From contig SVES01000028.1 in assembly GCA_015057305.1 (NCBI GenBank), positions 1 through 45,729 of the forward strand: a DNA stretch of 45,729 nt, written 5' to 3'. The stretch comes from Pseudobutyrivibrio ruminis. GTDB taxonomy: Bacteria > Bacillota > Clostridia > Lachnospirales > Lachnospiraceae. This document shows positions 1 to 9,487 of this stretch, in pieces. The notes below the pieces were generated by a model that searched no databases, had not been told where the DNA came from, and saw nothing but the letters and a program-made list of their open reading frames with translations. A program made the position numbers and the translations under genes. Each line of letters opens with the position of its first letter. Within the stretch, counting starts at the first letter, position 1.

Positions 1-23
1 TCCGTAGACTCCAGTTCCTCCTT

Positions 24-59
24 ATAAAAAAAAGAAAAGGTCGCGGCGGAAGCCGCGAC
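24..59 (-). terminator. Rho-independent terminator of xfp
   Basis: An 8-bp GC-only stem (arms 40-47 and 52-59, four-base loop) is followed on the minus strand by a long T-rich tract (24-39). It lies about 85 bases past the xfp stop codon, which is the classic intrinsic terminator layout. Confidence 0.9.
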
Positions 60-76
60 ACTTTGTCTACACTCTG

Positions 77-109
77 AGATTAGCTATTGCATAATGCAAT
101 AGCTAATCT
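77..109. repeat. 33-base perfect palindrome downstream of xfp
   Basis: Arms 77-92 and 94-109 are exact reverse complements around a single central base. It sits between the xfp stop codon and its terminator, so the xfp mRNA would end in two successive hairpins. It has no T tract of its own on the minus strand beyond four bases. It may stabilise the 3' end, assist termination, or be a protein-binding site. Confidence 0.7.
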
Positions 110-142
110 GAAAATTACATATAAATAATTTTTATAGGTGGA

Positions 143-2509
143 TTAGTTAAGTCCTGTCCACTTCCACTCAGCGATTTCAGGCATATCAACACCTACATCA
201 TGGATGTATGTCTTGTGCTCTACGAGCTTATCCTTCATCTTCTGCTTGAGGAATGCGCCCTTGTTACCAATCTGTGGCATGTTGTTAAGCATAGCAATAA
301 CAAGGTTGAAACGGTCAATCTTATTCTGAACTCTCATATCGAATGGAGTTGTGATTGTACCTTCCTCATGGTAACCATATACGTGAATGTTACGGTTTGT
401 TCTTGTATATGTAAGCTCATGGATAAGTGTTGGATATCCATGGAATGCGAAGATGATTGGCTTATCCTTTGTAAAGATTGAATCATATTCAACATCTGTA
501 AGACCATGTGGGTGCTTGTTGCTTGGCTCCATCTTCATAAGGTCAACTACGTTTACGAAACGAACCTTAACCTCAGGCATCTCCTTGTGGAGGATGTCAA
601 CAGCTGCAAGAGCCTCAAGTGTAGGTGTGTCACCACAGCAAGCAAGTACGATGTCTGGCTCTTCTCCTGTATCTGTTGAAGCCCAATCCCAGATACCAAT
701 ACCCTGTGTGCAGTGCTTAACAGCCTGCTCCATTGTAAGCCACTGTGGTCTTGGGTGCTTAGATGCAACGATTGCGTTTACATAGTTCTTGCTCTTTAAG
801 CAGTGATCCATTGTAGAGAGCAAGCAGTTTGCATCTGGTGGAAGATAAAGTCTTACCACGTCTGCCTTCTTGTTAGCGATGTGATCAAGGAAACCTGGAT
901 CCTGGTGTGTAAATCCGTTGTGATCCTGCTGCCATACATTTGATGTAAGGAGAAGGTTAAGTGATGCAATTGGACGTCTCCATGGAAGGCTGTTACAAAC
1001 CTTGAGCCACTTAGCATGCTGAGCTGCCATTGAATCGATAATTCTGATGAAAGCTTCGTAGCTTGCGAAGAAGCCATGACGACCTGTAAGAAGGTAACCC
1101 TCTAACCAGCCTTCACACATGTGCTCTGAAAGCATTGAATCCATTACACGACCATCCTTAGCAAGGAACTGATCTGTGCCTTCTTCGATTGGTGAGTTCC
1201 AATCTCTATTTGTAACCTCGAATACCTTGTTAAGACGGTTAGACATTGTCTCGTCTGGTCCAAAGATACGGAAGTTTCTCTGATCCTCGTTAAGCTTGAA
1301 TACGTCACGGATGTATCCACCAAGCTCAATCATATCCTGCTTTTCAACAGCGCCTGGAGCTGGAACATCTACTGCGTAATCGCGGAAATCTGGAAGTCTA
1401 AGGTCGTGAAGAAGCTTACCACCGTTTGCATGTGGGTTAGCACCCATACGTCTGTCTCCCTTTGGAGCAAGCTCCTCAAGTTCAGGAATAAGACGACCAT
1501 TCTCATCGAAAAGCTCCTCTGGATGATAGCTCTTTAACCACTTCTCAAGGATTTCCATGTGCTCTGGCTTGTCCATCATAACTGGAACCTGGTGAGCTGC
1601 AAATGAGCCTTCAATCTTGTTTCCGTCTACTACCTTAGGACCTGTCCATCCCTTTGGTGTACGAAGAACGATCATTGGCCATACTGGTCTTGTAGCATCC
1701 CCTGTCTCTCTAGCGTGCTTCTGGATAGCCTTAATCTTATCCATACACTCATCAAGAGTCTCTGCCATCTTCTTGTGCATAACCTTAGGGTCATCACCTT
1801 CAACGAAGTGTGGCTCCCAGCCCATACCTGTGAAGAAGTTTACAAGCTCTTCGTGTGACATACGAGCAAGGATTGTAGGGTTAGAAATCTTGAATCCGTT
1901 AAGGTGAAGGATTGGAAGAACCGCACCATCTGTAATAGGATTTAAGAATTTGTTTGACTGCCATGATGTAGCAAGTGGGCCTGTCTCAGCCTCACCATCA
2001 CCAACAACACAAGCTGCAATGAGCTCTGGGTTATCGAATACTGCACCAAATGAGTGAGCGATAGAATATCCAAGCTCACCACCCTCATGGATTGAACCAG
2101 GGTTTTCTGGAGCAACGTGGCTTGAGATACCGCCTGGGAATGAGAACTGCTTGCAAAGCTTCTGCATACCGTCGATATCACGGCTTACGTTTGGATATAC
2201 CTCACTGTAAGAGCCTTCAAGATATGTGTTAGCCACGAAGAAGTTTCCGCCGTGACCTGGACCAGAAATAAGGATCATATCCTGGTCATATTTATTAATT
2301 ACACGATTGAGGTGTACATAAATAAAGTTCTGTCCTGGTACTGTTCCCCAATGTCCTACGATTTTCTTCTTAACCTGCTCTCTTGTGAGTGGCTCGCGAA
2401 GGAGTGGATTGTCAAGAAGATACAACTGTGCTGCTGCGAGATAGTTAGTTGCACGCCAGTAGGCGTCCATTTTCTCTAAATACTCGTCGGTGATTTGACT
2501 GTGATTCAT
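143..2509 (-). CDS. xfp: Xylulose-5-phosphate/fructose-6-phosphate phosphoketolase
   Basis: This thiamine-diphosphate enzyme cleaves xylulose 5-phosphate (and usually fructose 6-phosphate) with phosphate to acetyl phosphate plus glyceraldehyde 3-phosphate (or erythrose 4-phosphate). It is the key step of the phosphoketolase/bifid pathway and acts in the cytoplasm. The 788-residue length is normal for the family. Hallmarks seen are ISGPGHGG (residues 81-88), the ThDP/Mg-binding GDGEAETG (170-177) and the GFKISNPT segment. The ATG is preceded by AAGGAGATG at good spacing. The gene has its own promoter with a palindrome and a strong terminator, so it is monocistronic. Substrate preference (Xu5P only or dual) cannot be read from the sequence. 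Confidence 0.97.
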   Translation of the reverse strand: MNHSQITDEYLEKMDAYWRATNYLAAAQLYLLDNPLLREPLTREQVKKKIVGHWGTVPGQNFIYVHLNRVINKYDQDMILISGPGHGGNFFVANTYLEGSYSEVYPNVSRDIDGMQKLCKQFSFPGGISSHVAPENPGSIHEGGELGYSIAHSFGAVFDNPELIAACVVGDGEAETGPLATSWQSNKFLNPITDGAVLPILHLNGFKISNPTILARMSHEELVNFFTGMGWEPHFVEGDDPKVMHKKMAETLDECMDKIKAIQKHARETGDATRPVWPMIVLRTPKGWTGPKVVDGNKIEGSFAAHQVPVMMDKPEHMEILEKWLKSYHPEELFDENGRLIPELEELAPKGDRRMGANPHANGGKLLHDLRLPDFRDYAVDVPAPGAVEKQDMIELGGYIRDVFKLNEDQRNFRIFGPDETMSNRLNKVFEVTNRDWNSPIEEGTDQFLAKDGRVMDSMLSEHMCEGWLEGYLLTGRHGFFASYEAFIRIIDSMAAQHAKWLKVCNSLPWRRPIASLNLLLTSNVWQQDHNGFTHQDPGFLDHIANKKADVVRLYLPPDANCLLSTMDHCLKSKNYVNAIVASKHPRPQWLTMEQAVKHCTQGIGIWDWASTDTGEEPDIVLACCGDTPTLEALAAVDILHKEMPEVKVRFVNVVDLMKMEPSNKHPHGLTDVEYDSIFTKDKPIIFAFHGYPTLIHELTYTRTNRNIHVYGYHEEGTITTPFDMRVQNKIDRFNLVIAMLNNMPQIGNKGAFLKQKMKDKLVEHKTYIHDVGVDMPEIAEWKWTGLN

Positions 2510-2555
2510 TTTACATCTCCTTTAAATAATTTACTTTTTTCTAAAAGATAAAATG

Positions 2556-2588
2556 ATTATACATTAAAAGGATGTACATTGTACATCC
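2556..2588 (-). promoter_or_regulatory. xfp promoter with 19-base palindromic operator
   Basis: On the minus strand a consensus TATAAT -10 lies at 2556-2561. A -35-like TGTACA sits 18 bases upstream, inside a perfect 19-base palindrome (2570-2588, GGATGTACA-centre-TGTACATCC). Overlap of palindrome and promoter core suggests a repressor site. Because the hairpin is followed by TTTT on the minus strand, it could also terminate mtnN transcription. Both readings are inference. Confidence 0.6.
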
Positions 2589-2699
2589 TCTCATGATAAT
2601 TTTGTTAAATTTTTATCTATCTCGCATTTATTATCTATTTTTTTGTGCATTTTGGTGCGTCATTTTTTTACCTAATGCTAGTATTTTTTTGTTTATCCT

Positions 2700-3389
2700 C
2701 TAATTTTTTAATTTTGCAATCACATCCAAAACAATACTGATAGACTGTTCTGCAGCCTTTCCTGCAAAGGTATTGTAGTCCATAGCACTACCATCTGCAT
2801 CAGAAATAGAGCGGATTAGAGTAAATGGAACATTATTTACATAGCAAGTGTGGGCTATGCTTCCCCCCTCCATATCTGCTGCAATAGCATCAAATCTCTG
2901 GCGGATTGTCTGACGCTGTTTATCTGTGTCAACAAACAAATCACCTGATGCAATGACACCTGTCTGATAGTAGATTCCCTTAGCTGTAAGTACATCACAA
3001 ACTGCTTCTCTTAACTTAGCATCAGCTTCAAAATTAATGACATTGATTCCTGAAATAAGTCCAAGTGGGTCTCCTATTGCAGATGTATTCATATCGTGCT
3101 GTACTGCGGATTCTGCCACAGCTACATCAAGAACCTTTAAATCTTTCACAAGTGAACCTGCCACACCGATATTAACCACATGGTCCACTCCAAAATGTAA
3201 AATCATTATCTCTGTGCAAATAGCAGCAAAAACTTTTCCTATTCCTGAAACAGCGGCAACTACTTCCACTCCGTCAATTTCGCCTGAGACGAAATCAACA
3301 CCGCTGATTGTTTCGAATCTCTGCTTCTGAATTGAAGGCTTGAGATTCTCTATTTCTATCTGCATTGCACCAATTATACCTAACTTCAT
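2700..3389 (-). CDS. mtnN: 5'-methylthioadenosine/S-adenosylhomocysteine nucleosidase
   Basis: It hydrolyses the N-glycosidic bond of methylthioadenosine and S-adenosylhomocysteine, releasing adenine plus methylthioribose or S-ribosylhomocysteine. The latter is the LuxS substrate, and luxS lies directly upstream on the same strand. The 229-residue length is typical. The catalytic residues of the family are visible at canonical numbering: E12 in MQIEIEN, E174 in ADMEGGSIA and D197 in SISDADG. The ATG is preceded by AGGAGGT. The cytoplasmic enzyme belongs to the activated-methyl-cycle detoxification route and to AI-2 precursor production. The 170-base gap to luxS is long for an operon and holds a structured element. 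Confidence 0.96.
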   Translation of the reverse strand: MKLGIIGAMQIEIENLKPSIQKQRFETISGVDFVSGEIDGVEVVAAVSGIGKVFAAICTEIMILHFGVDHVVNIGVAGSLVKDLKVLDVAVAESAVQHDMNTSAIGDPLGLISGINVINFEADAKLREAVCDVLTAKGIYYQTGVIASGDLFVDTDKQRQTIRQRFDAIAADMEGGSIAHTCYVNNVPFTLIRSISDADGSAMDYNTFAGKAAEQSISIVLDVIAKLKN

Positions 3390-3401
3390 TTTCTACCTCC
3401 T

Positions 3402-3540
3402 AGTCTATGGCTCGCCAGTTACGGCCTCTAAGTTTTTCTATCGCCTGTTACGGTCTCAAGCCTTAGATATTTCCTTCGTCGACTAAATGTCTCCTTCGGA
3501 AACACTAAGAGCTTGATACCTACAGGCTATTTTTACTCTT
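3402..3540. repeat. Structured intergenic element between luxS and mtnN
   Basis: The spacer holds two imperfect copies of one ~20-base unit (3412-3432 and 3441-3460, shared core GTTACGG). It also holds a hairpin with 12-base arms (3483-3494 and 3498-3509, loop TTC) that pairs nearly throughout when G-U pairs are allowed. No open reading frame fits. It resembles a small intergenic repeat/MITE or a structured 5' leader of mtnN. I do not recognise a known riboswitch. Confidence 0.45.
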
Positions 3541-3559
3541 ACTAGTTACAACGAGCTTT

Positions 3560-4021
3560 TTACGCTGGATATGTGAACTCCATATTTGTCCATGAATTGA
3601 GTACGTCTAGGTAACGCTGGCACTCCTTTTTGGCAAGGGCAATGTCCAGGTTTTCGTAGTGACCACATTCGATGGCGCTCTTTCCGAAGACGTCGCCTTC
3701 GTGGTCTACTGTCTGTTTGAATACCTGCTTTGTGACTTCGAATACCTTCTTAGAATCTACGCCCTTAACTACCAGGTAAAATCCTGTCTGGCAACCCATT
3801 GGCCCAAAGTAAATAACGTGGTCTGCAATTTCTGAATTACGTATATACGTAGCAATCATATGCTCTACTGAGTGCATTGTTGCATTATCCATGTAATCAC
3901 CAGCATTGGGCTTTCTTGTTCTCAAATCATAGGTGATGATATCACCGTCATCTACACGTGAAATATAAAATCCAGGTGTAAGGATGTTGTGATTGATTGT
4001 AAAACTCTTAATTTTTTCCAT
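3560..4021 (-). CDS. luxS: S-ribosylhomocysteine lyase (AI-2 synthase)
   Basis: LuxS converts S-ribosylhomocysteine into homocysteine and 4,5-dihydroxy-2,3-pentanedione, the AI-2 precursor. It is a cytoplasmic metal-dependent homodimer. The 153-residue length is normal. The metal-binding HxxEH motif is present (H50, E53, H54), and C119 in the segment IECGHY matches the third ligand region. The ATG is preceded by AAAGGAAGG. It pairs functionally with mtnN just downstream, which makes its substrate. Whether the cell uses AI-2 as a signal or LuxS is only metabolic cannot be told. Confidence 0.96.
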   Translation of the reverse strand: MEKIKSFTINHNILTPGFYISRVDDGDIITYDLRTRKPNAGDYMDNATMHSVEHMIATYIRNSEIADHVIYFGPMGCQTGFYLVVKGVDSKKVFEVTKQVFKQTVDHEGDVFGKSAIECGHYENLDIALAKKECQRYLDVLNSWTNMEFTYPA

Positions 4022-4081
4022 AATAGCCTTCCTTTATATACGATTACAACAATTCTTTATGCCTATCACTAATAATAACAC

Positions 4082-4111
4082 AAAAGGAAAGCATATACAC
4101 GCCTTCCTTTT
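4082..4111. terminator. Hairpin between cstA-like gene and luxS
   Basis: Arms 4082-4089 and 4104-4111 pair as AAAAGGAA/TTCCTTTT. On the minus strand it follows the end of the CstA-family gene and runs into TTTTG, so it probably ends that transcript before luxS. It is flanked by T runs on both strands. Confidence 0.55.
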
Positions 4112-4153
4112 TTAAGTATCAAAGATGGGATATTCTTTTTTTACAATGAAAAC

Positions 4154-5581
4154 CTAGCTTTTTACCACTGAACTCAAGGCTCTCCTTAGCTTGCTCAAAA
4201 ATACTGCAAAAAGCACAATGGCAAAGCATACTCCAGCTGGATATGCAATTGAAGCTGACAGCTTAAAACCTTCATCTGCCATTAGTATGTAAGTCAATGA
4301 TACTGCCGACATAAATGTCGCTGGGAAAGCTGTAATCAATGCGCCATATTTATTGCTGGCATTCTTTAGCAGATATGCCGATGCTACCCAAAGAGCAATC
4401 ATTGCCAAAGTCTGGTTACTCCACGAAAAATACCGCCATAGTACATTGAAATCCAATTGGGTCAATAGTGCTCCTATTCCAAGAAGTGGTATGGTTATGA
4501 CAAGTCGATTTTTCATAGCTTTTTGGTCTAAATGGAATGTTTCTGCAAGTATTAGTCTTGCACTTCTAAAGGCTGTGTCCCCAGAAGTGATTGGACATGC
4601 TACAACTCCTATTATCGCCAGGATTCCACCTATAGGTCCTAGCATGGTATTGCTGATTTCGTATACCGTTCCCGATTGACCTATTGTAGATAAGGCTTCA
4701 TTTAATCCTCCTGTTTCACCGTAAAACGCCACACCTGCCGCCGCCCACACAAGAGCAATTACAGATTCAATTATCATGGCTCCATAAAATACCTTACGTC
4801 CAACCTTTTCACTGGTGATGCACTTGGAAATCATTGGTGATTGAGTGGCATGGAACCCTGAAATTGCTCCACAGGCTACAGTTACAAACATAAATGGCCA
4901 AATCGGAAGTCCCTCTGGATGTAGGTCTTGTAGTGTAATTTCCGGGATGTGATAGCTTTCACCAAATAGTGATGCTCCCCCGATTGTAACCGCCATAATA
5001 ATAAGTACCACTCCAAAAATTGGATACAGCCGCCCTATTATCTTGTCTATAGGAAGTAATGTTGCCAGAATATAATAAATAAGTATAACTACAACCCAAA
5101 AGCCAGCAGAAAGACTTTCTGGTGTTAATCTTGCTATTAGAGCTGCCGGGCTAGTAACAAATACTGTGCCTGTAAGCAACAACAGCAAAACTGAAAAGCC
5201 TCTCATTACATACAGCGCGCTCTTTCCCAAATAAATTCCAGAAAGCTCCGCAATGGAGGCCCCCTTGTGGCGTTCTGAAATCATGCCACACATATAATCA
5301 TGAACTGCTCCACCAAAAATTGCGCCAAGCACAATCCAAAGAAAAACTACTGGTCCAAAGCAGGCACCCATCAAAGCCCCAAAAATCGGTCCTGTTCCAG
5401 CAATGTTTAAAAGCTGAATCAAAACTGCCTTCCAGGTCTTGATTGGAACAAAATCTACTCCGTCCTCCATGGTAATTGCTGGAGTTTGCCTATCGTCAGG
5501 AGCAAAGATTTTCTCTACTATTCGCCCATAGACCATGTAGCCTATTACCAATAATATAATCGCAATTATAAATGAAATCAT
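4154..5581 (-). CDS. CstA-family carbon starvation membrane transporter (short form)
   Basis: This polytopic inner-membrane protein of 475 residues has about a dozen hydrophobic segments. It matches the CstA family, whose studied members import pyruvate or peptides during carbon limitation. The N-terminal family signature is seen in GTGPIFGALMGACFGP (about 62-77) and in GGAVHDYMCGMISERHKGAS (about 90-109). The family segment GFHATQSPMISKCITSE is also present (about 222-238). At 475 residues it is one of the short CstA forms, against about 700 in E. coli CstA. The start codon has GGGGGTAAGT upstream. A 57-base gap separates it from the hydrolase gene upstream, so co-transcription is possible. 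The substrate is not deducible. Confidence 0.9.
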   Translation of the reverse strand: MISFIIAIILLVIGYMVYGRIVEKIFAPDDRQTPAITMEDGVDFVPIKTWKAVLIQLLNIAGTGPIFGALMGACFGPVVFLWIVLGAIFGGAVHDYMCGMISERHKGASIAELSGIYLGKSALYVMRGFSVLLLLLTGTVFVTSPAALIARLTPESLSAGFWVVVILIYYILATLLPIDKIIGRLYPIFGVVLIIMAVTIGGASLFGESYHIPEITLQDLHPEGLPIWPFMFVTVACGAISGFHATQSPMISKCITSEKVGRKVFYGAMIIESVIALVWAAAGVAFYGETGGLNEALSTIGQSGTVYEISNTMLGPIGGILAIIGVVACPITSGDTAFRSARLILAETFHLDQKAMKNRLVITIPLLGIGALLTQLDFNVLWRYFSWSNQTLAMIALWVASAYLLKNASNKYGALITAFPATFMSAVSLTYILMADEGFKLSASIAYPAGVCFAIVLFAVFLSKLRRALSSVVKS

Positions 5582-5638
5582 TACTTACCCCCGTATACCA
5601 TATCCTATTCTATTGACCAGCTTGCCTGCTAACAATGA

Positions 5639-7051
5639 TTACTGTATATTCCATGGCAATACAACACAGTCTATACTTGCAAGCCAGCTGTTTCCGTTGC
5701 GGCGTCTAACGTTCAAGGATGTTACAGCTACAGCGTTTTCCACCTTTACATCAAGTGCACCAACACTTTCTGAAGCGGAACCCATAGCGCTGATTACGTA
5801 ACACTTTCCGTCTACAGTTCCCAAATAAATCATTGTGTGTCCTGGCAAATATAGTGGTGTTCCAGGGATGCAAGTAGAAAGTACTGCTGTCTTTGTGGCA
5901 TCATCCATTCCAGTAATATCAGCAGCTGTGCCTGGCACCTTTCTCTGCCAAGATGTGTTTCTAGGCATTTCGAAGCCAAAGCATTTATAAATATTTCTAA
6001 CATAAGCAGAGCAATCTACAGAATCCAACATTCCTCCCCAACCATAAGTGTTTCCTAAAGAGGTAAACGCTATCTCCATAATGTTTGCTGATGTTAGTGG
6101 CAAATATCCTTCCTTTACATCCTTACCCTGGGATACAAGAGTAATCTGTCTAACCATTCTTCCTGTTGTATCCCTTGTAGGAACATACACTACATAATTG
6201 TTCCAGGTTCCTCTCATAGCTATGCTACGTGGCACATCATTTTCTGGAACCTGCTTTAAAACAGTGCCCATTGTAAGCTTCAGACCAGATGTGGCTGGTG
6301 CATAATGAGATTCTGACAGGCAAAATTCATCACAGGTTACTACTAAAAAGTCAGTTCCGTTCATGTCCACCTTCCACATGTCGGTCCACTCTTTTTTAGT
6401 ATCGCATATTGCCAAATCATCAGCCAAAACCCAACCAGTAACATGATTTGAATAACCATAATAAAATGCAGCACCACCTACTACTGCACATTGCTTTATC
6501 ACAAATGGCTCATTCACTCTCAAGGATGAAACAATAATTTCGTCATCAGAGTCTGTTTCGCTGTAGCCTATATAATCTACTGTTGGTATAGCCTTTATCT
6601 GAGTTTGCTCTACAGCAAGTGCATATTTAGGAGTCAAAGTTCCTTCCCAGCCAGTGGTTTGCACACAAGCGGATACGGCCCCATAATAAACCCCTGCATC
6701 TGTAAGTACGCTGTTTACATAGGTGTCTTTTTTAGGCATCTGATCCATTACGTCAGCCGCAAGTGCTGCCTTAAGAGCAGTAGCATCATAGCTTGAATCC
6801 ATATTTTCTATATCATTCATATTACAATCAGCTGCCGTAAGGGCACTCTGATTGTACCTTGCAATAGCTTCCTTGCTCATCAACACATTGTTTGCAGCTT
6901 CTCCCATCAAATTAATCCAATAATCTGATGTACACATATCCGCTGTAACATTAGTTTCAGTATATGCTTTTGCATCAGCAAGCATTGGCACTTCTGTAAC
7001 CAATAAGCTAATTGCTAATAAACATGTAAACACTCCTTTTTTCTTGTTCAT
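5639..7051 (-). CDS. Secreted SH3-domain NlpC/P60 peptidoglycan hydrolase
   Basis: The 470-residue exported protein starts with a typical signal peptide (basic MNKKKG, hydrophobic core to about residue 20, likely cleavage near ADA-KA). A middle SH3-like, cell-wall-binding region is followed by a C-terminal NlpC/P60 cysteine peptidase domain. The catalytic Cys is C347 in SVDCSAYVRN and the His is H405 in PGHTMIYLG. Family members cut D-Glu/meso-DAP stem-peptide bonds. The AGGAGG site and an extended -10 promoter support the start. It is divergent from the CIS ATPase gene. It may be general cell-wall turnover, but a role in opening the wall for the neighbouring injection machine is conceivable (inference). 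Confidence 0.88.
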   Translation of the reverse strand: MNKKKGVFTCLLAISLLVTEVPMLADAKAYTETNVTADMCTSDYWINLMGEAANNVLMSKEAIARYNQSALTAADCNMNDIENMDSSYDATALKAALAADVMDQMPKKDTYVNSVLTDAGVYYGAVSACVQTTGWEGTLTPKYALAVEQTQIKAIPTVDYIGYSETDSDDEIIVSSLRVNEPFVIKQCAVVGGAAFYYGYSNHVTGWVLADDLAICDTKKEWTDMWKVDMNGTDFLVVTCDEFCLSESHYAPATSGLKLTMGTVLKQVPENDVPRSIAMRGTWNNYVVYVPTRDTTGRMVRQITLVSQGKDVKEGYLPLTSANIMEIAFTSLGNTYGWGGMLDSVDCSAYVRNIYKCFGFEMPRNTSWQRKVPGTAADITGMDDATKTAVLSTCIPGTPLYLPGHTMIYLGTVDGKCYVISAMGSASESVGALDVKVENAVAVTSLNVRRRNGNSWLASIDCVVLPWNIQ

Positions 7052-7085
7052 AACTGCCTCCTGCTATGTATTTTCTTCATTCGAA

Positions 7086-7094
7086 AGTATATCA
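7086..7094 (-). promoter_or_regulatory. Extended -10 promoter of the NlpC/P60 gene
   Basis: The minus strand reads TGATATACT, a TGn-extended -10 about 35 bases upstream of the ATG at 7051. No convincing -35 is seen, as is usual for extended -10 promoters. Confidence 0.55.
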
Positions 7095-7103
7095 CATTCT
7101 CCG

Positions 7104-7154
7104 GTCACAATTCGCTCAATTGCAACGATTTAACAATATTTTCAGAATTGTGAC
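7104..7154. repeat. Inverted repeat in the divergent promoter region
   Basis: GTCACAATT (7104-7112) and its exact reverse complement AATTGTGAC (7146-7154) flank 33 bases that contain the small palindrome CAATTG. The pair lies between the two divergent promoters and could be a shared regulator site. Arms are only 9 bp, so chance is not excluded. Confidence 0.35.
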
Positions 7155-7225
7155 ACGGATCAGCCAGAATAGGTGTTAAGTCCTGAATTATTCACAAAAT
7201 ATCTATGATTTTGCTGACTTAATAA

Positions 7226-7234
7226 TGTTATAAT
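7226..7234 (+). promoter_or_regulatory. Extended -10 promoter of the AAA+ ATPase/cargo unit
   Basis: The sequence is TGTTATAAT, a perfect TGn-TATAAT. The predicted transcription start near 7241 would place a GTG at 7242 right at the 5' end. That argues for translation from the ATG at 7278, which has a proper ribosome site. Confidence 0.65.
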
Positions 7235-7277
7235 TGGGATAGTGCAATATAAAATTCCCATTGCAAAGGAGAAGGCA

Positions 7278-9452
7278 ATGTTTACTGCATACGATTACTT
7301 CAACAAAGAAATGGAGCAAAAACCCTATAGCAGTTCAGACGAGCACTTAAAGGACTGTACCCAGCTCCTAGATTATTTGATAGATAGAACCGTATCTCTA
7401 AGGCTTGATTTCCCAGCAGATGTTTATCTGCCTGGAACTATTATGACCGATTCCACCGCCCAGTTTTACTATGAATTAGGCCCCCTGGAGAGAGGCAATA
7501 GCGTATATGATGATGAGCTTAGGAAAGATTTTCAGATTGCAATTAATCATATAAGAAGTAGGGAAGCTGCAACAAAGGATGTGTTTCTTCCATTGGTGCA
7601 TTTGCGGGAAATATTCTCACTAAACTTTTTTGAAGAGCTGGCCTTGCTTTTGCCAATAGGACTTTCATTAAATATCAACCGCAGAAATCTTTACGCATAC
7701 ATTGCAAATGACGCAAATCTAAATGTGCCCACTACAGGTGTGCTTTTTAGCATTTATCAAATGATTGATAAGGATGCCAACATCAGCATGCTCCATAGCC
7801 TAACTAATAATATGGAAAAAATGGCTGTGTTCTTCTTTAATCCCTTAGACAGCCAAAACTCAAAAAAATCTCTTATGGAGCTTCCATTAACACTTAGGGA
7901 TGATGTACTCTCATATATCCTTTCTGCCGAAAGCCCTTTGCTTTCCATCCCTTATACATTTAAATACGAGTATAAAAAGACTGGACTTGCTATATTTAGT
8001 GGTCTGGCTTCTTATGATATTGAGACTAAAGGCTTTGTATACATAGCATCTGAAGATCCAGATGATGTTCCACAGTTTTTAAGAGAAAAGAATAATAAAA
8101 ATATTCTTATATTAAATGGGGAACTTTTGCTTTCAGATGTTAAAAACGCAAGAACCCTTCAAGTAGAAAGGCTGATTACCGCAGCCATTTCCAAACTACT
8201 ATTTAGGATGAGAATTTGTGATGATAAGCTTTGCATCAAGCTTCCTAATCCGCTGCCTGAATATAGCAACGTACTTTTGCAAATAATTAGTCGTTATTTG
8301 CCAGCCAATACTATTTATATATATGGTTCAGATAAATTTCCTATCAGCCTTATGTCCTCAATTCACAATATTTCATCATTAGAATTGCCTCCTGCAGACT
8401 ATGAGGAACGTGAAAGAATATGGAACTATTTTCTTGAGCAAGAAGGTGTGAACCTTAGTGAAGATATAAATGTATCGGATTTGGCGGATTGTTACGAGAT
8501 TACATTTTCGAAAATACGATATGCCGTGACAACCACTGCCAAGAAGGCCGGATGGCAAGGAGAAAATACAATAGATTCCCTTGAGCTAAAGGAACAATTG
8601 CGGCATATGGGGGAGGCAGGCTTTATGTCCCTGGCTGTTTACATTCCCCCTGTCTACTCTATTGATGATTTAGAGATAGAGGATATGCAAAAGGAAATTC
8701 TTATGATTGCGTGCAATCGATTTAAAATAAAAAACCGAGTGGAGAAAAAGCACGGCATCAAGAGAAGTGGCGCCTACGGCAATGGTGTGTCTGTGCTGCT
8801 CTGTGGCCCGCCTGGAACTGGCAAGACAATGGCTGCCCAAGTAATTTCAAGGGAGCTTTCTCTACCTTTATACCGAGTGGACTTGTCCCAGATTATTTCT
8901 AAATACATTGGTGAAACCCAAAAGAATCTAAACGAGATTTTTGAGCAAGCCAGAAAAACCAACGTAATATTGTTTTTTGATGAGGCTGATGCCCTCTTTG
9001 CTAAAAGAACAGAGGTAAAGGATTCAAATGATAAATATGCCAATGCCGAAACCGCCTATCTACTGCAAAAAATCGAGGGACACAGCGGCATGACAGTTTT
9101 GGCAACCAATCTTTTTTCTAATTTTGATGCGGCATTTGTCAGGAGATTATCCTATGTCATTCACTTAGAAAAGCCTGACGAGGAAACCAGACTAAATCTG
9201 TGGAAGACAATCCTTCCAGACACAGTAGAGCTTGCTGCAGATATTGATTTTAAGTTTTTTGCTAATAATTTTGACCTTTCTGGTAGTGAAATCAAAGGCA
9301 TATTGTACAGCGCCATGTATATGGCAGAGGCCGCTGGCAAGCCATTAGGTAATGGTGAGATTGCCCGTGCAATACAGCTAAGACCTGAAAAGCACAACTC
9401 ACTTAATATGGCCGTTGAGCTTGGAAAATATTCTGGATTTATGCTTTCTTAG
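7278..9452 (+). CDS. CIS-associated AAA+ ATPase (Afp15/Pvc15 type)
   Basis: The 724-residue protein has a long N-terminal region (about 1-480) and one C-terminal AAA+ module. Walker A is GPPGTGKT at 510-517, Walker B ends in D568-E569 (ILFFDEADALF), and a YIGETQKNLNEIF stretch between them is characteristic of the ATPases in extracellular CIS loci. There, Afp15/Pvc15 is thought to help cargo loading or particle assembly. The ATG at 7278 is chosen because CAAAGGAGAAGGCA precedes it; an in-frame GTG at 7242 has no ribosome site. The gene is transcribed away from the main CIS operon and is followed after 35 bases by the candidate cargo gene, fitting a loading ATPase made with its client. Confidence 0.85.
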   Translation: MFTAYDYFNKEMEQKPYSSSDEHLKDCTQLLDYLIDRTVSLRLDFPADVYLPGTIMTDSTAQFYYELGPLERGNSVYDDELRKDFQIAINHIRSREAATKDVFLPLVHLREIFSLNFFEELALLLPIGLSLNINRRNLYAYIANDANLNVPTTGVLFSIYQMIDKDANISMLHSLTNNMEKMAVFFFNPLDSQNSKKSLMELPLTLRDDVLSYILSAESPLLSIPYTFKYEYKKTGLAIFSGLASYDIETKGFVYIASEDPDDVPQFLREKNNKNILILNGELLLSDVKNARTLQVERLITAAISKLLFRMRICDDKLCIKLPNPLPEYSNVLLQIISRYLPANTIYIYGSDKFPISLMSSIHNISSLELPPADYEERERIWNYFLEQEGVNLSEDINVSDLADCYEITFSKIRYAVTTTAKKAGWQGENTIDSLELKEQLRHMGEAGFMSLAVYIPPVYSIDDLEIEDMQKEILMIACNRFKIKNRVEKKHGIKRSGAYGNGVSVLLCGPPGTGKTMAAQVISRELSLPLYRVDLSQIISKYIGETQKNLNEIFEQARKTNVILFFDEADALFAKRTEVKDSNDKYANAETAYLLQKIEGHSGMTVLATNLFSNFDAAFVRRLSYVIHLEKPDEETRLNLWKTILPDTVELAADIDFKFFANNFDLSGSEIKGILYSAMYMAEAAGKPLGNGEIARAIQLRPEKHNSLNMAVELGKYSGFMLS

Positions 9453-9487
9453 GAAAAACACTCAATTTATGATACGAGGAGGAGCTT

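Noticed and set aside
200..785. Plus-strand frames opposite xfp
   Set aside because: Overlap the highly conserved phosphoketolase coding sequence on the other strand and encode no recognisable product.
7242..7277. GTG start adding 12 residues to the AAA+ ATPase
   Set aside because: It lies at the predicted transcript start with no ribosome site, whereas the ATG at 7278 has a strong one.
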